Notes under the pieces: model-generated
Database searches by the model: none
Told to the model about the DNA's origin: nothing
The model's input: the letters and a program-made list of their open reading frames with translations, nothing else
From: Oncomelania hupensis
Lineage: Eukaryota; Mollusca; Gastropoda; Littorinimorpha; Pomatiopsidae
DNA length: 64,000 nucleotides
Assembly: GCA_036898135.1 (NCBI GenBank)
Contig: CM072517.1
Location: forward strand, 61,655,960-61,719,959
Reading direction: 5' to 3'
Program-made: the position numbers and the translations under genes
Shown: positions 53,904-64,000 of the stretch, in pieces
Numbering within the stretch: position 1 is the stretch's first letter
Layout: each line of letters begins with the position of its first letter

Positions 53904-55717
53904 TGTCACGGACCGGTTTTATACTATTTCGGTCCGATGACGTTTTTGTGTGTTGTAGTATCTTCCTGTGTGAAGATATAAATGCTAATATTTTCTTTAT
54001 TGAAAACTGAATGCTGATTGGCTGAGCTAGTCATGTGACAACTGGCCAATCACATTCAAACTGGTGGGAGTCTTCTTTTGTATCACGGAGTGAGTGGTTG
54101 TGTGTTGTACTTCTGGCAGCTGTTGACTGCAGGTATATATATATTGTTTATCATTGAAATATGTGTTATAAACGTAATAATATTGAACCATGATTATATT
54201 CTACTTATTGTGGAATAAGAATTAATAATAGATAATTTTGATATTGGTATGGAGGATGGATTGGGGAGGTGATGGAGATAGTGGATCGTTGTATATTTTG
54301 AGTGGCGAATTGAAATCGGATTTTTATTTGATTTGAGGTTGAAACCTCAACTCGCAATGTATGGCATTATATTTATTTGTGTGAATGAAAGTAGTCAGCG
54401 TCAGGATGTAATAATTAGTTGTTATAATTAGTTTTACAATTTTTGCGTATGTGTGAACTGTGTTCTACACATATGAGTTTTGAATTATATATTGCTGGTC
54501 TGGTCCTGTCACAGAGAGAGAGAAAGGTATATGTGGTAATACAGAAAGTCTTTGTATCAAGATATTTAGTGGGGAAAACTTGTATGTTTTCAGAAGTCTC
54601 CGGCTGAGGGGCCTCGAGGCGAAAGAGAAAGAAGAAGAAAGCAGAGAAGGAGAAGAAGGAAGAAGAAGAAGAAGAAGAAGAAGAAGAAGAAGAAGAAGAA
54701 GAAGAAGAAGAAGAAGAAGAAGAAGAAGAAAGGAAGGAGGAGAAGAAGAAGAAGAAGAAGGAAGAAGAAGAAGAAGAAGAAGAAGAGAAGAAGAGAAGAA
54801 GAAGAAGAAGAAGAGAGAGAAGAAGAAGAAGAGAAGACGAGAAGAAGAAGAAGAAGAAGAAGAAGAAGAAGAAGAAGAAGAGAAGAAAGAAGAAGAAGTC
54901 GTGTGAAGAAGGAGGGTGGAAGTATCGAGAAGGGGCCAGAGAAGAAGCCAAGGAAGAAGACGAAGAAGAAGACGAGAGAAGCAACCACTGCTACATCAGC
55001 AGCAGCAGCAACTACTGCTACATCATCAGCAGCAGCAACCACTGCTACATCATCAGCAGCAGCAACCACTGCTACATCAGCAGCAGTAGTAACCGCTACC
55101 ACATCAGCAGCAGTAGCAACCGCTACCACATCATCATCATCATCAGCAGCAGCAGCAGCAGCAACCGCTACCCCAGCAGTAGCAGCAGCAACGGCGGCAG
55201 CGGCCACAACAGCAGCAGCGACAGCAACGATAGACAGGGGAGAAACCCCAGGGATAGATAGATAGAAAGGCCAAGGATAAGGAAAGGGAGACAGTGTATA
55301 GACAGAGACAGAGACAGAGATTAGAGACAAAGAAAGACACAGTGAAATTCTAACCTCCATGAGACTATTGGGGAAACTCTCTCTCTCTGTCGACGGTGAC
55401 CAGATCGATATTGGTGTTTATGGTGACTGGTGTTATTTGGATTATCTGAATGGGACTTATTTGTGGTTTTGTGGAAGTGTGTTTTCACGGATTATCGCTT
55501 CAAAGTACGTGAGTACAAAACTACTTAAACGTTTTCATATTATTGATGGAGTTATATGTACTTATGTAAACTTTTGTTGATTCTTGTTATTTTCTAGTAA
55601 TAGAAGGGGGTGTGACAGCAAAAGAAGTTTTGAGAGTTAGGAAGTGTGAGACGGGCGAACACGCAAATCATTCACGCACGCATACACGCAATTCTTGATA
55701 AAACCCCTTTCGTTACA
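53904..55717 (+). repeat. 3' LTR (uninterrupted)
   Basis: 1,814 bp, TGTCACGG to CGTTACA. Sequence outside the microsatellites is nearly identical to the 5' LTR, indicating a recent insertion. It retains the empty site for the DNA transposon. Confidence 0.9.
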
Positions 55718-55725
55718 CACCTACA

Positions 55726-55803
55726 ATGTCAGAGACTGGAGAATTAATTTTAATTGTATTTGGAATAACAGTAGTTTATTACCTTGTTAAACAAAAAATA
55801 TAA
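55726..55803 (+). CDS. 25-residue membrane peptide, Polinton-like region
   Basis: MSETGE followed by a hydrophobic segment LILIVFGITVVYYLV and KQKI, then stop. The frame lies three bases after the LTR element's right target duplication and 13 bp before the integrase-like start. The arrangement suggests a compact viral-type gene cluster. The function is unknown, and chance is possible. Confidence 0.35.
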   Translation: MSETGELILIVFGITVVYYLVKQKI

Positions 55804-55816
55804 ATCTAAATAAAAT

Positions 55817-55942
55817 ATGACTTCAAATTTGTCTAGATTATATTATTCTCAATCTGGATATTGGAAAGGGATGACGGCAGTTGATAAACTAGTAGAAAAG
55901 ACTGGCTTGTCAGCAAACGCAGTTAAACAATGGTTATCAAGC
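55817..55942 (+). pseudogene. N-terminus of a Polinton-type integrase, cut by a SINE
   Basis: The frame begins MTSNLSRLYYSQSGYWKG and continues with AVDKLVEKTGLSANAVKQWL. This matches in pattern the LYY..xGYWKG.xAIxKL....WL start of retroviral-type integrases carried by Polintons and related elements. After 42 codons it runs into a SINE at 55,941. The catalytic DDE region is not in the window. Confidence 0.5.
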
Positions 55943-57695
55943 GAGCGTTGTGGCCAAGTGGGCTAAAGCGGGACTAACTTGCTGTGACGAACGGACCGGT
56001 TTACCCTGCTTATTTTAATATTTAGCTTGTTTAGTCATCGGAATCATAGAATGTTAATGTTAGGCAGCAGCAGACGATGGAAGTAATCAAGCATAGCAAT
56101 GATACTGCCGGCAACACACAGCAGTGATAGCGGTAGGAGCTCAGGCAATGACATCATCGTAGCTACGTTAGGCGAGTCGATTATCCGCCAATGGGATCAC
56201 AGCTTAGAATGGACTCAACCAGGTCTGGCTGATTCAAATGTAGAGCTAGACCGGCAGTCGTGTTTGAACCAAGGAGCAGTACACAGCTACACAGCTAGCA
56301 GTAAGATCTCTCCTGAAAAGACTAGGAAGCAGTACTTGGGAAAATCCGAATTCACTCAAGTAGCCACTGCCTGACATTGTCAAGAAGGTAAATGAACATG
56401 CTTCTGTTTCATCGTGATGTATTATATTATTGTTGAATTATGTTTGTGGAATTTGCTATGCATAGAATTGAATTGTTAGGCCGACTTTGCCTGAACATGT
56501 GGAGAAGCTGACGACGAGGCAAAAAGACGACCGGCCGACGCCATCTTGAATTGTGTTCGGAACCACTGTTGTTTAACTTATATGTGTGCTTGCAGACCAG
56601 TGGCTGTACAAATGAATGTGTATAATATTATTAATTCTTGATGTGTATAAGTAGCCATGTTTTATGTTTATGTATGTATAGGAAATTAGAGTGGAGATTC
56701 CAGTGGACCACGGACTTAGCAGAATGTTCGTCGCTTATATATGTAGATGTGGAGCTAATCACTGAGGGCTATTACGACCTTCAGTGAGACGCTCTGCACA
56801 CACCAATTATTCAGGGTTGTGCAGAATTTCGTGTCATGTGTTACAGACGATCAGGCGTTTGTAGTGCGCCCAACACAGCATCAGACGAAACCACGTCGAC
56901 GCATAAGTTGGCCGCCGAGGTATCCCCAGCATTGCGCGAGGAAAGCCCACCAGTCTAACCACAGGGAAGAAACCAGAAGAAGACAACACAGTTGTCAGGA
57001 AACAGACCACAACACAGCACGTTGGACTCTAAGTTAAGTACAGAGCCAAGAGTGCACAAAAACTGAGACAACAGGACCACAGTAGTCCACGTCTCATGAA
57101 CTTTTTAGCAATCGAATTATTTGCATTGACTCTTGACTTTTTAAGGTAGATTAGTACATCGAATATCTTGTATAGAGTAGAAGAAATAAATGTGTGATTT
57201 TAACTGTTATCAAGTGGCTGGACTACATATGATTCATAGCCGTGTGAAAGCTAGTGTGACAGTGACCTCTTACCATTTCTCTATCTGTCTCTGTACCCCA
57301 GCCTTAACACAGACCGAGCTAAATAAATAAATGTATTAAAGTAGTTATTTTACCGGGTGACTAACTAGCAGTTCCCATAGAATAAAGCGTGAGGGTTACA
57401 GCATTCCATTGTGCAGAGCCCAGCAACCCATAAACCCCACGTGACACTTGCCTTGTCCACAAACCAGAAACCAATGGCGCCTGACAGGTGTGGGTTCGAG
57501 CCAGCATCTGGGCGTTATGTTTCTCCGAATATTATTTACTTTCGACTTGGGGAACATCTCGGGGGTTTTCTCCGGGTACTCCGGTTTGCTCCCCAGCAAA
57601 AATTTCAAAAATTCACAATAATTGTTAGGTAGGTAGGGTTTGGGTGCGCCACTGGCTGCGACTACGCCTTCCCCAGGGGAAGACACTAAATGAAT
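55941..57695 (+). mobile_element. tRNA-related SINE (copy 2), split by a solo LTR
   Basis: GCGAGCGTTG and an A-box TGGCCAAGTGGGCTAAAGCG lie left of the solo LTR. The B-box GTGGGTTCGAGCC, GTTTCTCCGAATATTATTTA and TTTTCTCCGGGTACTCCGGT lie right of it. The 3' end is near ACACTAAATG. Removing the LTR and one CTTGC gives a continuous element like that at 39.2-39.5 kb. Confidence 0.8.
55983..57446 (+). mobile_element. Solo LTR (family L3, copy 2) with 5-bp target duplication
   Basis: 1,464 bp, TGTGACGAACGGACCGG to CCCCACGTGACA, flanked by CTTGC (55,978-55,982 and 57,447-57,451). Same family as 21,763-24,049. It lacks the 763-bp DNA transposon, so it shows the empty site. No internal retroelement sequence remains. 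Confidence 0.85.
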
Positions 57696-57734
57696 TTTGC
57701 AAAGTATCTTAAATAAATAGTCTTCAGGCAGTGA

Positions 57735-59264
57735 CCTCCCTCTAAATGAACAGCAAGAAATGTCTGAAAATCTTAACACTTTTTATTGCCGTTTTGAACG
57801 CGATGATACGAAAGATAACGTCGAAGAAATCATAACGCGTTTGAAAGAAGATACCGATGCTGATGACAGTGACTTTGATATCGATGGCGACACAGTAAGA
57901 TCAGTATTTCAAAAACTGAATGTAAAGAAGGCTGCAGGACCGATGGCATTGGAGGGCGGACCTTGAGGTGGTGCACGGCACAGCTGTGCGTAGTGTTTAG
58001 TCAGCTGTTTTTCTGGTCCCTGCGTGACTGTGTCGTGCCCAGTGTGTGGAAGCACTCTGTTATTTCACCCATCCCCAAGATCACCCGACCCAAGCAGTTA
58101 AATGGCTATCGCCCTGTAGCCCTAACATCCATAGCCATGAAATGTTTTGAAAAAATTGTTCTCTCTCGTCTACTCTTTCACACTCAGCCATTCTATGACC
58201 CCCTACAGTTTGCCAACAAACCCAATCGCAGCACTGAAGATGCAACTCTTACCCTCCTTCACAATGCCTACACCCACCTAAAGACCCCCAGCTCCTTCGT
58301 CCGCATCCTCTTCATCGATTTCAGTTCTGCTTTCAATACTATTCAACCTCATGCATCTCATGGCCCAGAAGCTCCTTTCTTACTCTGTACCCTCCAAACT
58401 CGTCCTTTGGATAGTTCAATTTCTTGTCAATAGGTCCCAGGCTGTCCGCTTTCACTCTGCTCTTTCCTCTGTCAAGCAAACCCCTGTCGGTGCGCCCCAG
58501 GGCACTGTGATTTCGCGGGTACTTTTTACGTTGTATACCGACGACTGCCGTGGCTCTGACACCTGTCCGGTCATAAAGTACTCGGACGACTCGGCCCTGG
58601 TGGACATGTCAAACTCAAATTCTCAGTATTTCTCATTTGTCGAAGTTTTCAGCACCTGGTGCAAGGAAAACTACCTCGACTTAAACGTAAAGAAAACAAA
58701 AGAGATAATTGTTGATTTCTGCCGCAACCCCGCCCCCATCCCCGCTCTCGTCTTTGGCGGTGCTACAGTAGAAAGGGTCACAGAATACAAGTAGGCTACC
58801 TTGGCACCATCATTGACGAGAAGCTGATCTTCTCTTATAACGTCAATGGTATTCACAAAAAATGCCAATCAAGAATTTATTGCCTCCAGAAACTCCGACG
58901 CTTGCATGTTCAAAACCGTATCCTCCAAACCTTTTATGATTCGTTCATCTCTTCTATTTTCACTTTCTTCTTTGTATGTTGGTATGGAAGGTTGTCTTTG
59001 GGCAGTAGGAATGTGCTGGAAAGAGTGGTGAGAGTGTGTGGGAAGGTTGTGGGAGTGCAACAAATGAGTATGATAGCGATGTATGAAAGTCGAGTGGCGA
59101 GAAAGGCCCGTCGCATACTTCAAGACAGCAGTCACGTGCTCGCGCACCACTTCAATCTCCTGCCCTCGGGTAGGCGCTACAAGACACCAAAGTTCAAAAC
59201 TGTACGCACTAAAAATAGTGTTATACCCACGCAATCTCTTTATTAAATGATTGAGAATTTGAAT
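57735..59264 (+). mobile_element. Rex1/CR1-like LINE fragment
   Basis: A 5'-truncated element with reverse transcriptase and C-terminal region in three frames. The 3' side fades near 59,265-59,720, which is AT-rich without other features. It differs from the LINE at 19.9 kb. Confidence 0.85.
57760..59246 (+). pseudogene. Rex1/CR1-like reverse transcriptase, frameshifted
   Basis: Pieces in order: VFQKLNVKKAAGP; SVISPIPKITRPKQLNGYRP; LTSIAMKCFEKIVLSRL; RILFIDFSSAFNTIQP (motif A); TPVGAPQGTVISRVLFTLYT (motif B); and KYSDDSALVDM (motif C, SDD in place of ADD). Then NYLDLNVKKTKEIIVDF, the thumb. After a stop at 58,792 the C-terminus continues (KLRRLHVQNRILQTFYDSFI, NLLPSGRRYKTPK) to 59,246. At least three frame changes make it inactive. 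Confidence 0.85.
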
Positions 59265-59743
59265 GTATTATGCTTCTATTATGACACTGTGTGTGGAATG
59301 ATTTATATAATTAATGTCCAATCCGCATGAGATAGTGGGTATGTGCCCCTGTGATCTTACATTTCCGTTTAGTGTAGGCCTATGTGCTTAGCGATTTTTA
59401 TATTCTTTTATGAACATATTTATCTAAAAGTCTTACGTTGTTGTATATTGATGCGATTATTGCTTGCCAACAGTGATTGTTATGTTGCAATACCTTCTAT
59501 CATGATTATGACACTGAACGCAAATCATGTGATAGGTATTTGTTTTCCCCATGTAACTTCTTATGATTACAGTTTTAAATGGTTAATTCAATAATGTCTT
59601 CTTGATATACTTTTATCCTGTTTTACTGTTTACTGTTTATTGTTGTTATACTGTCCTTTATCGTCTAGTAACATTTATATGTGGCACCACATGTGAATTT
59701 CTCTTTGATTGAGATAATAAAGTGATCATATTCGCATTCGTAA

Positions 59744-60293
59744 ATAGTATCCCCACTTTCTGGAAATTTAGTGCTTTAAATTCCCACTGTCGCTGTCTTT
59801 CTCCTTTGTTCTTTGCCATTCCTAATCTCTTCTATCAATCTACTATACTATCTTCTTCTTTGCCAGACCAGTCACCTGCCTTTCTTCTTGAAAACTCTTC
59901 CGGGACAATACTCTTCATTTGTGTATGAGGTCTGTTGGATCAGCTTGGGAATATTGGACGCTTTCTGCCAAATGGTAACTGGGGCTTCCTATGAGGTTAT
60001 TATTTGGCAATGTAGGCATTTTATATGTATGTTTTTTATATTGTATAATGATGTTTGTATTCTATTTTGGTTTTGTAAACGGGGGTTCGATAAATAAGAG
60101 TATAGCCTCAGCGCCCCATGCGGGGGATGTCTTTATTGTAAAGTGACCGGCTGGTAGTTTTCCTTCAGTGTTACCACTAGGGTTGTTTCGGCAGATCTTT
60201 TATGCGGATCAGGAGTGAGTCCTCTTTTACTTCTCTGGTCCTGATTTGGCTCGGAAGAGTCCGCTGGACTTAAAGCAATAACCATGTAATGTC
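59744..60293 (+). repeat. Dispersed repeat R1, copy 4 (5'-truncated)
   Basis: Begins at AATAGTATCCCCACTTTCTG, lacking the first ~40 bp, and ends GCAATAACCATGTAATGT. It carries A at the positions changed in copy 1. Confidence 0.85.
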
Positions 60294-60299
60294 AACTGC

Positions 60300-62360
60300 T
60301 GAACGTATTTCCAAATAGAGTAGAATTTGAGTTCCCGACACTTTCGCGTAAGAGTTCAGATGAGGCGGCCCGAGATGGGGCAAAGATGACGTCATAATGA
60401 CGTCATAATGACGACGACAAGGAAGTCGTAAAGTAGGAAGAAGTCCCGACGTAGGGCGAGAATAAAGAATACGAAGACCGAAGATTGTGAAGAGGCAACA
60501 CAATGGGTAGCGTACGAGGCAGCTTCATGATAAGAGTGAAGCATTGTACAAGCGGAACGCTCGAGGCGGTAGCTAAGATGAGAACGTAGACGCGCAGGCG
60601 GAAGAAAAGTGAAACGCTCAGGGATGAGTGGCGATGTGCCCAAGGGTCCAGCAGCGAAGCCGTGTAAAGAGGGGTGAGCTATCACGGGAGAGAGCTGGCG
60701 GCGTGGAAACGTCTGCTGTCCGGAGGCGCCACTCTACACAACTCAAGTCCAGAAGCCCAATCATATGAAAGAAAAGGGCAGCCCTGGAAAGAAACCGCGA
60801 CCGCGAGATGTCGGGGCGCCCATCGTCGTCCAACTGCCGCAGTTCAGTCAAAGGAGCCCGACCGTTGAGAAAATGAAGGTTGTATGATGAAGTGGAGAAC
60901 GGATCGGGATCGCACACCATGGTGCAAGCTGCTTCGTCCTTGGCAACCAGGAAAACATTCCCGACTGCAAACCGTCCAAGGTTGGCGGGAAATTATACGG
61001 AAGCCGCCGACGTCTGCATGTAGCGCACCAGTGGGACTGACCGTCTCCTAGGACAGACCTGCCACCAGCCTGCTCGACTCGACACCGAGAGATTGACCCA
61101 CTGCCAAAAGGGGCGCCAACATGATTAAAAATGCAGCCCTGAATCTAACACGGGACGGTCCTTTATGGAACTGGTCATCGAGTCAACCATCCATATAAAG
61201 CCACACAAAAATGCACGGGACAATGTTCCAAGTCCAGCCAATCCACAAAAGGCCACGCGAAACTCGCCGTAATTTTGCTATCTTTGAACGGGTCAAACCA
61301 TTGTTATCAGGGAGTAGAGGGTGTATCTGACGTTATAATAAATAAGCTATGTATTTTTAATTGATTGGGTAATAAAGTGTAATGAGTCTAGATCTCACAG
61401 TTAGCTACACAAACTTGCATCTTGCCAAAACAACCAGGACAGTTCCAAGGGAAGAAGATGCATCCTCACTCACAAGGTGGACGAAAAAATACATGCTAAA
61501 AAAAGGGAAAAGACACAGAAAAAAACCACAAAAAAGTCAAAACAGTCAGAGGTCAAAGAGAGTCAAGTCGATGAAATTTGATGATAATGTCTTCGTCATA
61601 AACATAAGATACAGTAACAAAACAAAACAACTTAGCACGAAACAAAAGACAGGGGAGACAACTACTCAAAACATTACATGACAAGAAGCCACAAATGAGC
61701 AAAGTTTCTTTCCTCTAAACCGTGGAGATGCTTACTTTAGTCAAAATAATTACAAAACAAAACAAAAAACAAAAAAACAGCAACAACAGGTGAATACACG
61801 CCAGAACGGCGTACACACGGACTATGACGGACTAAATTAGGAAACACCTAAAACATCAGCAACAATTACATATGGAACCTTCTTACAACTTCTCTCCTGT
61901 TCCTCTTCCAATTCATATGTCCCTATAAACTAATATTTAATTTAATATCTACTGGTAGAGAATGAACTAAGGCATCAGGAAATATTACACTTAAGATAGT
62001 ACTGTATAGAATCTTTACCATAGCGTCATTCAAAATTTATATTCTATCATGTGTTAAAAGGTGGGAAGTTGCGCTACACAGCCCGGTCGATATCTGTTGA
62101 GGCTTGGCCTATAACAGCGCGGCGTCTTATCAACGTAATATGCATCACGCTATTCTAAACATCGCGCTCTCCTTCAAAACTGATGTATAAATTAAAAAAA
62201 TAAGTTTATATATTCTGATAGAGAATTTAATGCTACACCTAACGATTATGTGCTTTAAGGGATCTGAACATTATATCTCAAGTAATTGCTCACAGCTAGT
62301 TTAAACCTAACAGAGATAGAGTAAGGCCTACGTATGGTATGGTTAGAAATTCTTGTAGCC
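60300..62360. other. No gene recognised
   Basis: 60,300-61,140 is relatively GC-rich, with overlapping short frames on both strands and a tandem ATGACGTCATA pair near 60,390, but no domain is seen. 61,140-62,360 is A-rich with a 99-codon Lys-rich frame at 61,382 that looks like low-complexity sequence. Confidence 0.4.
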
Positions 62361-62364
62361 AGCA

Positions 62365-62724
62365 TATCCTATTCTATCCTATCCTATCCCGTAGCTCGAA
62401 GGTCGTAGGGGCACCACAGATGATCGCTTAACCTGCGTACTCCACCTTTCTCTGTCCTCAGCAACCCTCATGGCTTCGCTCAGTGTCAAACCGGTCCATT
62501 CTCGAATGTTGTCCTCCCACCCCTTTCTCGGTCTCCTTCATCTTCTGCCTCCTTGCACCGTGTCTTGCAGGATGGTCTTTGCAAGGTCTGATGCTCTGGT
62601 GATGTGGCCATACCATCTGAGTTTCCGTTTTTTCACTACTGTGAGCATGTCATCGTGTTGTCCAATGGCTTGTGTGATGGTCTGTCGGATTTCGTTGTTG
62701 GTGATGTGTTGAGTATAGAAAATG
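62365..62724 (-). mobile_element. RTE-like LINE 3' part (copy g)
   Basis: ATCCT tail, CCCGTAGCTC and the C-terminal coding segment (LLTVVKKRKLRWYGHITRAS, HITNNEIRQTITQAIGQHDD). Homology in this orientation ends at about 62,724. Confidence 0.82.
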
Positions 62725-62795
62725 GGGAGACTCATGTGGACCCCACTGCAACAACGAGACAAATGACAGTGGTCTGAGACTTTCGGAGTTTGCCA

Positions 62796-64000
62796 AACTG
62801 CAAGACCCGGAGGTGACAGAAATATCTCAGGCCACATTTGGAGGGAAATTTGCTCCACTGCGCATTTTGGGAGCTGGTGAAGTAGATGTCAACACCAAGT
62901 CCACCACCTTCAACTCAGCTGTGACAGATGCAGCCACTGAGATCCTTGGCAAGCACCGGCCAAAGAAGACGCTGTGGATCACACCTGAACTTTTGGATCT
63001 CTGTGATAAACGAAGAGAGATGAAAAAGAAAAAGAACACATCACATGGAGCTGATGCCTCCAAAAAAATCAACAATGACATCCGAAAAGTCGTGAGCACA
63101 GCAAAGGAGAACTGGATAGAAGATCAAATGCCAGGAAATAGAGAACAGTCTGAACAAGAACAACAACAGCAAGAAGGGCTACCAGACTGTGAAGCGGCTG
63201 ACAAGTGTTAAACAGCCCAAGGTCTCCACGATCCAAAGCACGTCTGGCATATGCTTTACAGAAGAACAAACAGTCTTGGATAGATGGACAGAGTACTGCT
63301 CTGACCTTTACAACCACACACCAAACGGAGACCCATCAGTTCTTACTGTTCTAGCATATGCCCAGAACAGAGAAGAGGAATAAATCCTCCCAATTCTCCG
63401 AGAAGAAGTTGAGGCAGCAGTGCAATCGCTGAAGAAAGGGAAGTCAGCGGGTGTGGAAAACATATTCGCGGAACTGCTTCAAGCAGAATGAGAAGCGATG
63501 ATTGACGCCCTCACCATTATTTTTAACAAGATCTGCCAAAGTGGGGAGTAGTCTACACCATGGAACCAGTCGCTTGTCATCACCCTTCCCAAAAAAGGTA
63601 ACCTTCAGGAGTGTAAAAATTACCTCACCATCAGCCTCATCAGGCATCCCAGCAAGGTCCTCCTGAAAATAATATTCAACAGGTTGAAACCCCAAGCTGA
63701 ACAAATCATAGCTGAAGAAGAAGCAGGATTCAGGGCAGGACGAAGTACCACTGAACAGATATTCAACCTCAGAATAATCTGCGAGAAATACCTACAGCAC
63801 CAACAATATCTATATCATGTGTTTGTAGACTTCAAGAAGGCGTTTGACCGAGTCTGGCATCCATCTCTGTGGGCAACCATGAGAGTGAACAACATCAGCT
63901 CTAAAATTATTGAAGTCATCAAAAGCCTGTATGACAAGGCTATCAGTGCAGTTCTCCACAACAGAGACATCGGAAACTGGTTCAGAACAACAAAGCATGG
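62796..64000 (+). mobile_element. RTE-like LINE, inverted 5' part of copy g, runs off the window
   Basis: In plus orientation: KLQDPEVTEISQATFGGKFA (linker after the endonuclease), KGKSAGVENIFAELLQ, KVLLKIIFNRLKPQAEQII, EEAGFRAGRSTTEQIFNLRI and FVDFKKAFDRVWH (motif A), then to the window end. Several stops (near 63,209, 63,381, 63,489 and 63,549). About 70 bp between the two halves (62,725-62,795) match neither well. With the minus-strand 3' part this looks like one insertion whose 5' half was inverted. Confidence 0.8.

Larger units (their letters stand above)
46363..55722 (+). mobile_element. LTR retrotransposon with 1.8-kb LTRs, deleted interior, 5-bp target duplication
   Basis: Two LTRs starting TGTCACGGACCGG and ending CCCCTTTCGTTACA flank a 3.6-kb interior. 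CACCT at 46,363-46,367 and 55,718-55,722 is the target duplication. A polypurine tract AGGAAGGGGG precedes the 3' LTR. GTGGTGACCCTGAAACCCG follows the 5' LTR as the probable primer-binding region. The interior has one 677-codon frame for gag and protease joined to a fragment of integrase, with no reverse transcriptase. The element is therefore non-autonomous. Its gag resembles that of the Gmr1-like element at 29-30 kb. Confidence 0.9.
44842..55942. mobile_element. Polinton/Maverick-like remnant, interrupted by an LTR element
   Basis: Small genes on the minus strand (44,842-46,022) and plus strand (46,200-46,362, then 55,723-55,942) are separated by the 9.35-kb LTR retrotransposon. The mixture of short membrane proteins and the start of a protein like Polinton integrase suggests a degraded Polinton or adintovirus-like element. 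No polymerase, capsid, ATPase or terminal repeats were recognised. The pieces are described as they stand; breaks include the LTR insertion, a SINE at 55,941 and several stops. Confidence 0.45.

Noticed and set aside
60388..60920. Overlapping 97- and 100-codon minus-strand frames
   Set aside because: No recognisable domain, mutually overlapping, in a GC-rich stretch where open frames arise by chance.

Overview
This is animal genomic DNA: introns, very dense transposable elements and abundant microsatellites. The mix of RTE-, CR1/Rex1- and RNase H-bearing LINEs, tRNA-derived SINEs, Gmr1-like Ty3 elements and a Polinton-like remnant suggests a marine invertebrate, most likely a mollusc. That placement is inference; no gene here fixes the species.

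Host genes are sparse and split by introns. The main one is an unrecognised gene on the minus strand, spanning at least 44,658 to 15,316. I could read nine exons of it from splice sites and codon phase. The exons alternate strictly between two types (phase 1 in/2 out, and phase 2 in/1 out). Each encodes exactly three cysteines, so two exons make a six-cysteine unit. Both ends of the gene are missing. A separate minus-strand exon at 1.5-1.7 kb encodes part of an SLC16-type (monocarboxylate transporter-like) protein.

Layout. 0-8.6 kb: the SLC16-like exon, LINE pieces, a SINE and a possible piggyBac-like zinc-finger fragment. 8.6-10.1 kb: a foldback element. 10-15 kb: microsatellites, an RTE-like LINE and a rearranged LTR fragment. 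15-19 kb: three exons, a dispersed repeat (R1) carrying a dense A-to-G block, and a hairpin-forming 58-bp array. 19.9-24.1 kb: a CR1-like LINE split by a solo LTR that itself holds a DNA transposon. 24.4-33.6 kb: one exon and an RTE-like LINE split by a complete Gmr1-like Ty3 element (5-bp TSD) with gene order gag-protease-integrase-RT. 34-35.6 kb: two exons and R1. 35.7-41.1 kb: two tandem arrays flanking a block bounded by short inverted repeats. 42-44.7 kb: three exons, microsatellites and R1. 44.8-57.7 kb: Polinton-like genes broken by a 9.35-kb LTR retrotransposon (itself carrying a 2.1-kb DNA transposon), then by a SINE that holds another solo LTR. 57.7-59.3 kb: a Rex1/CR1-like LINE. 59.7-60.3 kb: R1. 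60.3-62.3 kb: nothing recognised. 62.4-64 kb: an RTE-like LINE with a 5' inversion running off the window.

Most open frames longer than 60 codons belong to transposons or lie in simple repeats. The host exons are short and had to be read from splice sites. Alignments and counts were made by eye.
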